Shown here piece by piece: positions 53,825 to 62,679 of a stretch of 64,000 bases of DNA. The notes beneath the pieces were generated by a model that saw only the letters and a program-made list of their open reading frames with translations, ran no database searches and was not told the origin of the DNA. A program made the position numbers and the translations under genes. The number at the start of each line of letters is the position of its first letter. Within the stretch, counting starts at the first letter, position 1. Origin of the DNA: Alteraurantiacibacter aquimixticola (GTDB taxonomy: Bacteria; Pseudomonadota; Alphaproteobacteria; Sphingomonadales; Sphingomonadaceae); the NCBI RefSeq assembly GCF_004965515.1, contig NZ_SSHH01000002.1, positions 640,840-704,839 of the forward strand, in the 5' to 3' direction.

Positions 53825-54271
53825 TCAGGCCCAGCGGGCGAGATCGCTGTGGTCGCGCTCGCGCGGTTCGATCCAGTGCCAGCCATCGGCGCGCTTCTCG
53901 CGCTTCCAGAACCAGCTGTCGGATTTGAGGTGGTCCATGGCGAAGTCGACCGCCTCGATCGCCTCGCGCCTGTGCTTCGCGGCGGCAGAGACCAGCACAA
54001 TGGGCTCGCCCACGCGCATCACGCCCGTACGGTGGACGACCAGCAGCCCCATCAGGTCGAAACGGGCGATGGCCGTATCGGCAAGCTCCTGCATGCCTTT
54101 AAGAGTCATACGCTCGTAATGGATCAGCTCCAGCGCCTCGACCCCCGCGTCGCAGCGCACTTCGCCCACGAAGGTGCACACGCCGCCAAGGCCGGGATGG
54201 GCATTGGTGAAGGGCCCGACGAATTGTCCGGGATTGAACGGTTCGGTGAGCAGCTCGACGAATCGCGCCAT
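53825..54271 (-). CDS. moaE: Molybdopterin synthase catalytic subunit MoaE
   Basis: This 148-aa protein has the MoaE pattern VGEVR, HYERMTLKGM and the active-site segment HRREAIEAVDFAMDHLKSDSWFWKRE (shown by its motifs HRREAI and WFWKRE). With MoaD it converts precursor Z to molybdopterin. It starts 1 bp after the moaD stop. Confidence 0.95.
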   Translation of the reverse strand: MARFVELLTEPFNPGQFVGPFTNAHPGLGGVCTFVGEVRCDAGVEALELIHYERMTLKGMQELADTAIARFDLMGLLVVHRTGVMRVGEPIVLVSAAAKHRREAIEAVDFAMDHLKSDSWFWKREKRADGWHWIEPRERDHSDLARWA

Positions 54272-54272
54272 G

Positions 54273-54515
54273 CTATCCGCCGCTGACGGGCGGCAGCAGC
54301 GCCACTTCGTCTCCATCCTGTGCGGAAAGCGCGGTCTTGTCCGCCAGCAACTCGCCATTCACCGCCACACGCGTGCGATCGGCCATGGCGGCATCGCCCA
54401 GCGGGCCCTGCAATTCGTCCAGCAGCCCTTCCCAGTCGAGCGGGGCTTCGACCTCTTTCTCAGGCGTCCCGGCAAGGTCGGCCAGCTTGCCGAGGAAGAC
54501 GACGGTAATCGGCAT
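54273..54515 (-). CDS. moaD: Molybdopterin synthase sulfur carrier subunit MoaD
   Basis: This 80-aa ubiquitin-fold protein ends in the required Gly-Gly (residues 79-80), the site of thiocarboxylate formation. It follows moaA by 3 bp and is coupled to moaE. Confidence 0.95.
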   Translation of the reverse strand: MPITVVFLGKLADLAGTPEKEVEAPLDWEGLLDELQGPLGDAAMADRTRVAVNGELLADKTALSAQDGDEVALLPPVSGG

Positions 54516-54518
54516 CGC

Positions 54519-55520
54519 CTATCCTCCCGTCACCGACATGTGGCGCGGCTGCGCTGGCGCTTCACCTTCGCCAATGCGGAAGTGGTGGCGCTCGGGCTTG
54601 ATGCGCATCGCCTCGTCCAAGGCGGCGGCGAGGTTGGCGTCGGGCGCATCGGAGCGCAAGGCGGCGCGCAGGTCCACCTTCTCCGCCCCGCCCAGGCAGG
54701 CATAGAGCTCACCCGTCGCGGTAACGCGGATGCGGTTGCAGCTGGCGCAGAAATTGTTCGTAAGCGGCGTAATGAAGCCGAGCCGCCCGCCCGTCTCCCG
54801 CACGGTGACATAGCGCGAGGGGCCGCCGGTGCGATAATCGCTCTCCTCCAGCGTCCAGCGCTGCTCCAGCTCGTCGCGAATGGCGGTGAGCGGGAGGTAG
54901 TGATCGACACGCTCGCCATCGACCTCGCCTAGCGGCATCACCTCGATCAGCGTCATGTCGTGGTCGTTGGCATGTGCCCATTCGACGAGGAAGGGAATCT
55001 CCTCCTCATTGACGCCCTTCAGCGCCACGGTGTTGATCTTGACCTTCAGCCCTGCATCCTTGGCGGCAGCAATGCCTTTCAGCACCTGCACCAGCCGGTC
55101 ACGGCGTGAGAGTTGCTGGAACAGTTCGCCATCCATCGTATCGAGGCTGACATTGATCCGCTTCACGCCCGCCGCCGCGATCGGCTCGGCGAATTTCTCC
55201 AGCTGCGTGCCGTTGGTGGTGAGCGTCAGCTCTTCCAGCCCGTCACCCAGCTTGCGGCCAAGCGCCGCGATCAGCTCCACCACGTCGCGCCGCACCAGCG
55301 GTTCGCCGCCCGTCAAGCGGATCTTGGTAATCCCGCGTTCGATGAAGGCGAGGCTGAGCTTGTGGAGCTCTTCCAGGCTCAGCACGTCCTTCTTGGGCAG
55401 GAAGGTCATCATTTCCGGCATGCAATAGCTGCAGCGCAGGTCGCACCGGTCGGTCACCGACAGGCGGAGATAGGAAATGCGCCGGTTGAACGCGTCGACA
55501 AGGGGTTCGGAACAGGACAT
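54519..55520 (-). CDS. moaA: GTP 3',8-cyclase MoaA
   Basis: This 333-aa radical-SAM enzyme starts molybdenum cofactor synthesis. It carries the N-terminal CX3CX2C cluster (CDLRCSYC, C26/C30/C33) and the C-terminal cluster NNFCASCNRIRVTATGELYACLGG (shown by the Cys pattern CASCNR and YACL). It ends one GG short of the longest MoaA forms, as usual in the group. First gene of moaA-moaD-moaE. Confidence 0.96.
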   Translation of the reverse strand: MSCSEPLVDAFNRRISYLRLSVTDRCDLRCSYCMPEMMTFLPKKDVLSLEELHKLSLAFIERGITKIRLTGGEPLVRRDVVELIAALGRKLGDGLEELTLTTNGTQLEKFAEPIAAAGVKRINVSLDTMDGELFQQLSRRDRLVQVLKGIAAAKDAGLKVKINTVALKGVNEEEIPFLVEWAHANDHDMTLIEVMPLGEVDGERVDHYLPLTAIRDELEQRWTLEESDYRTGGPSRYVTVRETGGRLGFITPLTNNFCASCNRIRVTATGELYACLGGAEKVDLRAALRSDAPDANLAAALDEAMRIKPERHHFRIGEGEAPAQPRHMSVTGG

Positions 55521-55532
55521 GCGCCGGCCTAT

Positions 55533-55859
55533 CTAGTGCGTTTCAGCTGGAATTGCACTGGCTTGCAGGATTTGCCCGGTCACGCCGGGGGCCTGCGCCA
55601 GATAGGTAACCAGCTTCTCGATGGAGTCGGGATCATCGCCCGTCACCGCATTGACGCGCGCGGGGGCGGCCTCTCGCGCCAGTTCCTGCACCGCCGCGAG
55701 CCGCCAGCCGTCATGTGTGTGATCGGCGGGTGCGAAGAGCAGGACTATGTCCTCGGCAAGATTCTCACGCAGTCTCGGAGCGATCTCTGCATGAAAATGG
55801 GCCGCTGCATCCAGCGGAGCTTCCGGCAGGCCCTCTACCGTGAAGACCGCCTGCGCCAT
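55533..55859 (-). CDS. Small Rossmann-like protein between folB and moaA, unknown
   Basis: This 108-aa protein looks like a truncated nucleotide-binding fold (VLLFAPADHTHDGWRL, EKLVTYLAQAPGVTGQ) and is conserved in position in sphingomonads to my recollection. No catalytic motif is visible. ATG 55859 overlaps the folB stop by 1 bp (TGATG). Its end lies 12 bp before moaA. Confidence 0.75.
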   Translation of the reverse strand: MAQAVFTVEGLPEAPLDAAAHFHAEIAPRLRENLAEDIVLLFAPADHTHDGWRLAAVQELAREAAPARVNAVTGDDPDSIEKLVTYLAQAPGVTGQILQASAIPAETH

Positions 55860-56227
55860 CACCGCCGGTCCCGCGTCAGCGTTATGCCGATCTTCTCATC
55901 CGCTTCGCTGAGCGCCAGCTTGACGATCTTCACGCTCACCCGCTCCACCCGCTCATCCTGCAGGAACAGCGTTTCGCAAACGTGATCGGCCACCGCCTCG
56001 ATCAGCTTGTAATGCGTGTCCCCCAGCGCTTCCGAGCAGGCGAATTTGAGGTCCATGTAGTTCTTGGACGCATCAAGCGGCGTGTCGGGATCGTAATGAT
56101 CCTCCACGCGCAGCTTCACCTCGACAGTGAACTGCAAGGGCTGCGGCTGGCCGGTCTCCTCCGAATAGATACCCGTATGGATATCGTGCACGAAGTCCGC
56201 CAGTTCGAGAATGAGGCTGTCTGCCAT
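55859..56227 (-). CDS. folB: Dihydroneopterin aldolase FolB
   Basis: This 122-aa enzyme of folate synthesis shows the FolB pattern IHTGIYSEETGQPQPLQF near residue 15 and ADHVCETLFLQDERVERVSVKIVK. ATG 56227 gives the canonical MADSLILELADF start. Coupled to the small downstream protein by TGATG. Confidence 0.92.
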   Translation of the reverse strand: MADSLILELADFVHDIHTGIYSEETGQPQPLQFTVEVKLRVEDHYDPDTPLDASKNYMDLKFACSEALGDTHYKLIEAVADHVCETLFLQDERVERVSVKIVKLALSEADEKIGITLTRDRR

Positions 56228-56348
56228 GCCCGCCCCACTGGCAAAGCCCTGCCCGCTTGGCAAGCAAGCATCGCCTTCCCCGCCAATAGCCGGTGTTGAC
56301 GCGAGGGCCGGTTTGTGACCACTTCGCGCACGAAGAGGAGGCAAGACG

Positions 56349-57119
56349 ATGGCGACGACACCTGAAGCAGAATCTGCCGAGAGCGCGACCGCAGCGCGCT
56401 GGATCGGATGGCTCAGCAACTTCGCGCTTGGCGGGGCAATCCTCGCGGTGCTGGTCGCCTTGGGCGGACTGACACTCGCTCGCTACGACGTGATCGCGAA
56501 AATCGACGGCTTCATGGCCTTCATGCGAATGTTCCAGCCGGCCGCCGTGATCGCGCTACTCGCGGCACTGGCGCTGGCGCTGACCTTCTGGCGCAAGACC
56601 AAGGGGCGGATGAAGGCCATTGTCGCGCTGGTCCTCTCGCTCGGCCTGCTGCTGGTGATGTATACGCAGGTGATGCTGCCCGGCGGATCGGTGCCGCCGA
56701 TCCACGACATCACCACCGACATGGACGATCCGCCGCAATTCGCCGTGCTCGATCGCCCCACCACCAGCACCGGCCCCTTCACCATCGAGGAATGGCGCGC
56801 CTTCCATTCGGAAGCCTATGGCGACGTCCAGCCGATCATCGTCGACAAGGACCCGGCGCAGGTTCTGGGCGATGCCCGCGCGCTGATGGAACAGCGCGGC
56901 TGGGACGTGGCGCTGGTGGATACCGAACGTGGCCATATCGAAGGAACCGCCTATGCTGGTTACCTGCGTTTCCGCGACGACGTGGTCGTGGAGGTGACCC
57001 CGGTTGCCGATGGTTCGAGCCGCGTAGACATGCGCTCTGTCAGCCGTGTGGGCGTGTCGGACCTCGGCTACAACGCCGCCCGCATTCGCAAATTCCTCGC
57101 CGACCTGCAGGCCGCCTGA
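56349..57119 (+). CDS. DUF1499 domain membrane protein
   Basis: This 256-aa protein has three N-terminal membrane helices (about 18-40, 62-80 and 88-108) and a C-terminal DUF1499 domain with RGWDVALVD and RFRDDVVVEV. The family is widespread and uncharacterised. GAGGAGGC precedes ATG 56349. Confidence 0.85.
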   Translation: MATTPEAESAESATAARWIGWLSNFALGGAILAVLVALGGLTLARYDVIAKIDGFMAFMRMFQPAAVIALLAALALALTFWRKTKGRMKAIVALVLSLGLLLVMYTQVMLPGGSVPPIHDITTDMDDPPQFAVLDRPTTSTGPFTIEEWRAFHSEAYGDVQPIIVDKDPAQVLGDARALMEQRGWDVALVDTERGHIEGTAYAGYLRFRDDVVVEVTPVADGSSRVDMRSVSRVGVSDLGYNAARIRKFLADLQAA

Positions 57120-57137
57120 GCCAGGCTATCTAACGCT

Positions 57138-58373
57138 TCAGCTGCAAAGTCCGGCGGCGCGTTCGGCAATCCCGCGCAGGCCGCCACGGCACCGCGGAAG
57201 GCCGGCTGGCTCGTCAGGCTCAGAGGAATCGGCGCTGTCGAAGTCGCTGCCATCCATGCCGGGCATTTCCATTCCCGGGATCACCATCGCCATTGAGCGG
57301 TAGCGGACCCGCGCGATCCATTCGGGCCGCCATGGCGTGCGGCTGTCTTCCGGCCGCGGCGGATAGGCGAAATCGACTTCCGGCCCGAAGGCATAAAGAC
57401 TGCTCATCATGCCCTCGCCCGCAGCCTCCCGCACTTCGGCGGGTATGGTGCAGCTGGTCTGCGTCGGCGGCATCACCGTGCCCGCCTCGATGTAACGGCG
57501 CGCACTGGCGGGGGACACCCAATCTGCAAATGGCCCGCCAAATTGCTGGGTCGAGGCCGAGGTCCACCACACCATGTCGCGCTCATTGCCGCCAGCGCCG
57601 ACGGCCCAGGCGTAATATCCGGTCGCCACGTCGATGGAGTTCCAGCGCATCGCAACCGCGCCGCTGGCCAGGTCGCTGCCCGTTGGCTGCAACGCGGGCA
57701 TGAAATCCTGCGCCAGGTTGAAGCTGATCTCGGGCGCGTAATTGCTCGCGACGCGGTGCTGGCCGAGCAGCGAGGCATTGCCCTGCACGACCTGCGCATC
57801 CTCGCTATTGGGCCAATCGCCATAGGTCGTTGAATTGTCGGGCCGGACGGTCCAGTCGCTGGGCAGGTTGAGGCCCTGCGCATAGAGGTCGGGCGGAATC
57901 TCGCCGCGCGCCAGTCGTGAGAAGTCGAGGATGACCGGCTGGCCTGCAGGGGCATGTTCGCCACAGCCCCAGAACAGCAGCAGGCGGCCACGCGGCAGCT
58001 CGCCCTGCGGAGCGCTCCCCTCCCTGCCCTGCGTGCGCCGGTAGGTGAGCGGAACCGAGGTTCCCAGCCGTGCGCCCTGCGGCATGAAATGATCGGCGTC
58101 GGGATCGCCGCCAGCCGGTGTGCGGCTGGAGCCCAGCCGCAACACCAGCTCGTGCGCCACGGATCCACCCCCGCCATTCATCATCGACATGATCCCGCCG
58201 ATCCCGCCGCCACGGCCGCCAGCCATGGCAGCCATGCCCGACAGGGTCCCGGCATCCATCGTGTAACGTGCAATCGGCGGATCGGATTGTTGCGAGACGG
58301 CAGGCGCAATCGCCAGCACGGCGGCAATGGACGCGAGCGAAACCCTCGCGACAATGCGATACTTCGAACCCAT
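57138..58373 (-). CDS. Secreted protein of unknown function, Gly/Met-rich near the N-terminus
   Basis: This 411-aa protein has a signal peptide (to about AVSQQ, residue 28) followed by a Met/Gly-rich stretch (near 47-70, GGRGGGIGGIMSMMNGGGG). The body contains RGRLLLFWGCGEHAPAGQP and a C-terminal segment with several Pro/Asp runs. No domain recognised; I believe relatives occur in Erythrobacter-type genomes. Convergent with the DUF1499 gene (18-bp gap). Confidence 0.72.
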   Translation of the reverse strand: MGSKYRIVARVSLASIAAVLAIAPAVSQQSDPPIARYTMDAGTLSGMAAMAGGRGGGIGGIMSMMNGGGGSVAHELVLRLGSSRTPAGGDPDADHFMPQGARLGTSVPLTYRRTQGREGSAPQGELPRGRLLLFWGCGEHAPAGQPVILDFSRLARGEIPPDLYAQGLNLPSDWTVRPDNSTTYGDWPNSEDAQVVQGNASLLGQHRVASNYAPEISFNLAQDFMPALQPTGSDLASGAVAMRWNSIDVATGYYAWAVGAGGNERDMVWWTSASTQQFGGPFADWVSPASARRYIEAGTVMPPTQTSCTIPAEVREAAGEGMMSSLYAFGPEVDFAYPPRPEDSRTPWRPEWIARVRYRSMAMVIPGMEMPGMDGSDFDSADSSEPDEPAGLPRCRGGLRGIAERAAGLCS

Positions 58374-58497
58374 GACAAAACCCCCTTAAGCAGGGAGCGT
58401 GCGCGCCCGGATGCATCGCTCACCAAGTTTGGTGCAAGCGATATAGTCGAGTCGCGATGCGGGGAAAAGCGGGATTCGTCGGTGAGAGATCCGGTAT

Positions 58498-59385
58498 CTA
58501 GTCGTTACGCCAACGGGCGAAGATCGCGGTGGGAAGCAGCCTGCCGCCCTCGCCCTCCTCGCGCACGGCGAGCTCGCCATGTTCGACCGTGCCGGGCAAG
58601 TCGGCAAAGGCCTCCGCCAGCAAGCCGCCAATGGCGAGCGATGACATGCGCACGGCATAGACGGTGAGGAACAGGAAGCGGCTGTCGGCATCGAGCAGCT
58701 GGCGACAATCGCCGATCAGGCCAGGCAGGCTTTCTTCCAGCCGCCATGTCTCGTTCTTCGGCCCGCGCCCGAATTTGGGAGGGTCAAGGATGATGCCATC
58801 ATAGCGCTTCTCGCGCCGCACTTCGCGCGCTGTGAACTTGGCCGCATCGTCGATCATCCAGCGGATCGGACGATCCTCCATGTCGGACAGTGCCGCATTC
58901 TCGCGCGCCTGCGCGACCGACTTCTTGCTCGCATCGACATGGGTGACCGGGCCGCACTGGCTGAGCGCGAGGCTACCGACGCCCGTATAGCCGAACAGGT
59001 TCATCGTCTGCGCGTCCGCCTTGCCTTCCAGCTGCGCGCGCATCCATTCCCACACCGGCGCCATGTCGGGGAAGAAGCCGAGATGGCGGAACGGCGTGCA
59101 TTGCGCGGTGAAGCGCACCTCATTCCAGCTCAGGGGCCAGCCCTCTTGCGGGACATCGCCGGTGAACTGCCAACGCCCGCCGCCATCCTCGTCCGAGCCG
59201 GGTACGAATTCGCCATGCGCATCCCAGTCGGCAATGCGCGGGCTCCACATGGCCTGCGGTTCGGGGCGGATGAAGCGGTATGGGCCATAGCGTTCCAGCT
59301 TGCGGCCATGCCCGCTATCGACCAGGCCATAATCCGGCCAGGCCGCGCCTTCCATGACGACGGGTTCGCGGGCGAGGTCAGCCAT
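58498..59385 (-). CDS. Class I SAM-dependent rRNA-type methyltransferase (RlmI-like)
   Basis: This 295-aa protein has an N-terminal RNA-binding-like segment and a Rossmann methyltransferase domain with the motif IV LDPPKFGRGPKNETW near 205, resembling RlmI/RlmK-type 23S rRNA cytosine methyltransferases, though shorter at the N-terminus. It is coupled to thrC by a 1-bp TGATG overlap. Confidence 0.85.
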   Translation of the reverse strand: MADLAREPVVMEGAAWPDYGLVDSGHGRKLERYGPYRFIRPEPQAMWSPRIADWDAHGEFVPGSDEDGGGRWQFTGDVPQEGWPLSWNEVRFTAQCTPFRHLGFFPDMAPVWEWMRAQLEGKADAQTMNLFGYTGVGSLALSQCGPVTHVDASKKSVAQARENAALSDMEDRPIRWMIDDAAKFTAREVRREKRYDGIILDPPKFGRGPKNETWRLEESLPGLIGDCRQLLDADSRFLFLTVYAVRMSSLAIGGLLAEAFADLPGTVEHGELAVREEGEGGRLLPTAIFARWRND

Positions 59386-60785
59386 CAGGCGCTCTCGGTA
59401 GCATGCTCCGCCACATAGGCCGCCACGGCATCGTAATCGCCGGGCAGCTCGGCATAGCTTTCCTCGCGCTGGAACAAATCGCCTACGCGGCTGGGCAACG
59501 GCGGGCGGGTACCGGTGGCGCGTTCCACCGCATCTGGGAACTTGGCCGGATGGGCAGTGGCGAGCGTGACGACGGGAACGGCAGGATCGATCCCTGCCTC
59601 ACGCGCGGCGTGGAGGCCAATAGCCGTATGCGGGTCGATCACTTCGCCACATTTCTGTGCCGCCCAGCTCATTGCATTGATCATCGCATCGGCATCGGCG
59701 CGCGCGGAGGTGAACAGCGCCGCAGCACCCTCGCGCTGGGCATTGGTCAGCTGCATCGCCTTGGTTGCTTCGAAGCCGTGCATCTGTTCGGCCAGCGCCA
59801 ACCCGTCGCGTCCGCCGCAATCGAACAGCAGCCGCTCGAAATTGCTCGAGACCTGGATATCCATGCTCGGCGCGGCAGTGGGCGTGACGGTGCCCGCCGA
59901 ATAGTCGCCAGTGCTGAGCGCACGGTGGAGGATGTCGTTCACATTGGTGGCGACGATCAGCCGTTCGACGGGCAGGCCCATCTTTGCCGCGACATAGCCT
60001 GCGAAGACATCGCCGAAGTTGCCCGTCGGCACGCTGAATGCGACCTTGCGCTCCGGAGCGCCCAGCTGCAGCGCGGCGGCGAAGTAATAGACCACCTGCG
60101 CCATCAGCCGCGCCCAGTTGATGGAGTTGACCGCGCTGATGCGGAAGCGACCGGTCATGGCATCGTCCACGAACATGCGCTTCACCATCGCTTGCGCATC
60201 GTCAAAGCTGCCCTCGATGGCGATATTGTGCACGTTGGGCGCGCGCACCGTCGTCATCTGCCGACGCTGCACGTCGGAGACGCGGCCCTTGGGGTGGAGC
60301 ATGAAGATGTCCACCCGCTCGCGCCCCGCCACCGCGTCGATGGCGGCAGAGCCAGTATCGCCGCTGGTCGCGCCGACAATGGTCAGGTGATCGTCGCGTT
60401 GCTTCAGGAAGTGTTCGAACAGCCGGCCCAGCAATTGCAACGCCACGTCCTTGAAGGCTAGTGTGGGGCCGTGGAACAGCTCGAGCAGCCATTGCTGCTG
60501 GTCGAACTGCGTCAGCGGCGTCACCCCCTCATGCGCGAAGCGGCCATAGGCGCGGGTGCACAGGTCGCGCAGATCGTCCTCGGTCAGGCTGGGCGTGACG
60601 AAGGGCAGCATGACCCGCACCGCCAGCTCCACATAGGAGAGCCCGCGCATCGCAGCGATCTCCGCTTCGGAAAAGCGCGGCCACTCGCGCGGCACGTAGA
60701 GCCCGCCATCGCTGGCAAGCCCTGCCAGCGTGACACCTTCGAAATCGAGCGCCGATGCGCCACCCCTGGTCGAGATATATTCCAT
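59385..60785 (-). CDS. thrC: Threonine synthase ThrC
   Basis: This 466-aa PLP enzyme converts O-phosphohomoserine to threonine. The PLP lysine is in FHGPTLAFKD (K112), with the phosphate loop GATSGDTGSAA and PTGNFGD. ATG 60785 gives the family start MEYISTRGG. It precedes the methyltransferase on the same strand. Confidence 0.96.
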   Translation of the reverse strand: MEYISTRGGASALDFEGVTLAGLASDGGLYVPREWPRFSEAEIAAMRGLSYVELAVRVMLPFVTPSLTEDDLRDLCTRAYGRFAHEGVTPLTQFDQQQWLLELFHGPTLAFKDVALQLLGRLFEHFLKQRDDHLTIVGATSGDTGSAAIDAVAGRERVDIFMLHPKGRVSDVQRRQMTTVRAPNVHNIAIEGSFDDAQAMVKRMFVDDAMTGRFRISAVNSINWARLMAQVVYYFAAALQLGAPERKVAFSVPTGNFGDVFAGYVAAKMGLPVERLIVATNVNDILHRALSTGDYSAGTVTPTAAPSMDIQVSSNFERLLFDCGGRDGLALAEQMHGFEATKAMQLTNAQREGAAALFTSARADADAMINAMSWAAQKCGEVIDPHTAIGLHAAREAGIDPAVPVVTLATAHPAKFPDAVERATGTRPPLPSRVGDLFQREESYAELPGDYDAVAAYVAEHATESA

Positions 60786-60832
60786 GGCCAGCGCGGTTAG
60801 CCGCAGCCGTGCCGCAGGGCAAGCAAAGCGCG

Positions 60833-61186
60833 CTATGCGTCCTGTTGCTTCGCCTTTGCGGGCGCCCTTTCCAATTCCTGCTTGAGCGCGAGGAGCCCGG
60901 ATGCCGCGTGCGCCGCATGCGGGCCGATCCAGCGTTCGTGAATGGCCTGTATTGGCATGGCGTCGAGGTGATTGAAGCGCTCCCTCCCCTTGCGCACGGG
61001 GACCACCAGCCCCGCCTCTTCCAGCACGCGCAAATGCATCATGACCGTGGTGCGGTCGATCTCGGGGAACACTTCGCAAAGCTGCTTCGTCGTCAGTGGA
61101 CGCAGCCGCAACTCATCGCACATGGCACGGCGCAGCTTGTTGGCCAGCGCCTTGAAAACACGGTCGAGATCATCTTCGTTTGACAT
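60833..61186 (-). CDS. ArsR family HTH regulator
   Basis: This 117-aa protein has a winged helix (LTTKQLCEVFPEIDRTTVMMHLRVLEEAGLV, shown by its ends) of the ArsR/SmtB type. It lacks an obvious metal-binding Cys cluster, so it may sense another signal. A 7-bp inverted repeat ATGTTAT/ATAACAT (61185-61204) overlaps its own start codon and the divergent SRPBCC promoter region, a likely operator. Confidence 0.88.
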   Translation of the reverse strand: MSNEDDLDRVFKALANKLRRAMCDELRLRPLTTKQLCEVFPEIDRTTVMMHLRVLEEAGLVVPVRKGRERFNHLDAMPIQAIHERWIGPHAAHAASGLLALKQELERAPAKAKQQDA

Positions 61187-61204
61187 GTTATGTTTTTATA
61201 ACAT
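61185..61204. promoter_or_regulatory. Probable ArsR-type operator
   Basis: ATGTTAT-N6-ATAACAT, a dyad of the size and form of ArsR-family operators, spans the start codon of the regulator and lies 31 bp before the divergent SRPBCC gene. Confidence 0.7.
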
Positions 61205-61235
61205 AATTGAGAGCGACTCAAGAGGGAGGCGTTTC

Positions 61236-61715
61236 ATGGAGATCAATTTCCGCGTTTCCGGCCGGATCGATAAACCGGTCGAAGAGGTATTCGAAGCCGT
61301 CGCCGATCCCGCCAAGCTGTCCTGCTACTTCACTACCGGCGGCGCCAAGGGTCGCATGGAAACGGGCGCAACGGTCATGTGGGATTTCCACGATTTCCCC
61401 GGTGCCTTCCCGGTCGAAGTTGTCGAGGTGATCCCCAACAAGAAGATCGTTCTCCAATGGGATGCGTATGAAGGTGAAAGTGGCGAAATCGGTGCCAAGA
61501 TGAGTGGCGCTGACTACAAGACCACAGTCACCATACTGTTCACGCCCACCGATGACGGCCGCACGCTGGTCCAGATCGTCGAGGAAGGCTGGAAGGAAAC
61601 GCCCGGCGGACTGCGCGGATCTTATGGCAATTGCGAGGGCTGGACGGGCATGCTGCTGGCCATGAAGGCGTGGCTCGAGCACGGGATCAACTTGCGCGAG
61701 GGCCTGTACAAATAG
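61236..61715 (+). CDS. SRPBCC/AHSA1-like ligand-binding protein
   Basis: This 159-aa START-like protein has the AHSA1 pattern VEEVFEAVADPAKLSCYFTTGGAKG and VLQWDAYEG. It should bind a hydrophobic ligand or act as Hsp90-type co-chaperone-like protein; the ligand is unknown. GAGGGAGG precedes ATG 61236. The divergent ArsR gene probably controls it. Convergent with the SURF1 gene (1-bp gap). Confidence 0.85.
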   Translation: MEINFRVSGRIDKPVEEVFEAVADPAKLSCYFTTGGAKGRMETGATVMWDFHDFPGAFPVEVVEVIPNKKIVLQWDAYEGESGEIGAKMSGADYKTTVTILFTPTDDGRTLVQIVEEGWKETPGGLRGSYGNCEGWTGMLLAMKAWLEHGINLREGLYK

Positions 61716-61716
61716 T

Positions 61717-62283
61717 TCAGGCCTGCTCGCGCGAACGCCGACGCAAGGCGAGGACGTAGATCACCAAAGCGCTCAGCGCGAAGAAGAACCACTGGCCGGC
61801 ATAGGCGAGGTGGTTATTGGGCGTGGCGGCCGGATCCGGAGTGGCATTGGGCTGCAGGCCTGCCAGCGGCGGGTCCGCGACGAGCCGCCAACCAGCCTCT
61901 CCGCCCGGGGCGATAATGCCGGTGACTTCGCCGCCTGCCCATTCCACGCGGTCCGGTCCGCGCGCCCAGCCCAGCACCACATCCGCGCCGGGGCAGGAGA
62001 TGATATGGACATAGCCCGACTGGTCACGATCATTGCGCCCCGCGATGGCGTTCCATTCGCCCGGCTGGGTGCAGGTAAAGGCGCTTTGGCGATAGAGCGC
62101 ATCGAGCGGCTCTTCCGGCAATTCATAGAGAGGCTGCGCATTGCTCGCCGCCGCCTCGTAGCGGGCGAGCAGCGCCTCCTTCTCCTCCAGCCGTCCAAGC
62201 TGCCAGATGCCGAGGCCGATCATGGTCGCGATGGCCGCGGCGACGATGATCGTGGGGATGAGCGGGATTTTGCGCTCACTCAT
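61717..62283 (-). CDS. SURF1 family cytochrome c oxidase assembly protein
   Basis: This 188-aa protein has the SURF1 plan: an N-terminal membrane helix (about 7-25, with GIWQLGRLEEK) and a C-terminal one (about 163-180, WFFFALSALVIYV), with the periplasmic part between. It helps insert heme a into cytochrome oxidase. It overlaps the DUF983 gene by 4 bp (ATGA). Confidence 0.92.
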   Translation of the reverse strand: MSERKIPLIPTIIVAAAIATMIGLGIWQLGRLEEKEALLARYEAAASNAQPLYELPEEPLDALYRQSAFTCTQPGEWNAIAGRNDRDQSGYVHIISCPGADVVLGWARGPDRVEWAGGEVTGIIAPGGEAGWRLVADPPLAGLQPNATPDPAATPNNHLAYAGQWFFFALSALVIYVLALRRRSREQA

Positions 62284-62675
62284 GACAAATCGCTCCCGTC
62301 ATGGCGATGCTCTTCGGCGCGCGCTGTGTATTCGCGCACCAGCAGCGCGCCCTTTGCGAGCCGCAATCCGCCCAAAGTGCCCAGCACCACCAGCGGCAGC
62401 CACAACACGATATGCACCCAGAAAGGCGGTTCCACCGCCAGCTCCAGCCACACCGCGAGGATCACTACAAGCGCGCCAATGCCCAGCGTCAGGAAAGCCG
62501 CAGGTCCGTCACCGACATTGAACTTCCCGTAGTCGAGCCCGCAGGCGCGGCAGCGGTCGGCGAATTTCACGGGACCGATAAACAGCGTCCGCCCACCGCA
62601 GCGGGGGCAGAGACCGAAAAGGGCAGCCTCCGCGAAGGAAGGCTGCCCTTTTGAAGTGTCGGAACTATCGGTCAC
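62280..62675 (-). CDS. DUF983 family protein
   Basis: This 131-aa protein has the DUF983 zinc-ribbon CPRCGG-CRACG (about 23-47) and two membrane helices, a small protein found with cytochrome oxidase genes. GTG 62675 is the only start that keeps the Cys motif. Codons 8-20 form one arm and loop of a perfect inverted repeat. Four bp separate it from the ctaE stop. Confidence 0.88.
   Translation of the reverse strand: MTDSSDTSKGQPSFAEAALFGLCPRCGGRTLFIGPVKFADRCRACGLDYGKFNVGDGPAAFLTLGIGALVVILAVWLELAVEPPFWVHIVLWLPLVVLGTLGGLRLAKGALLVREYTARAEEHRHDGSDLS
62617..62652 (-). terminator. Bidirectional terminator-like hairpin inside the DUF983 gene
   Basis: Perfect 13-bp arms AAAAGGGCAGCCT (62617-62629) and AGGCTGCCCTTTT (62640-62652) with a 10-nt loop have A and T runs on both sides. 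It lies in the coding sequence 23-58 bp into DUF983, just after ctaE. Confidence 0.65.
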
Positions 62676-62679
62676 GCGA

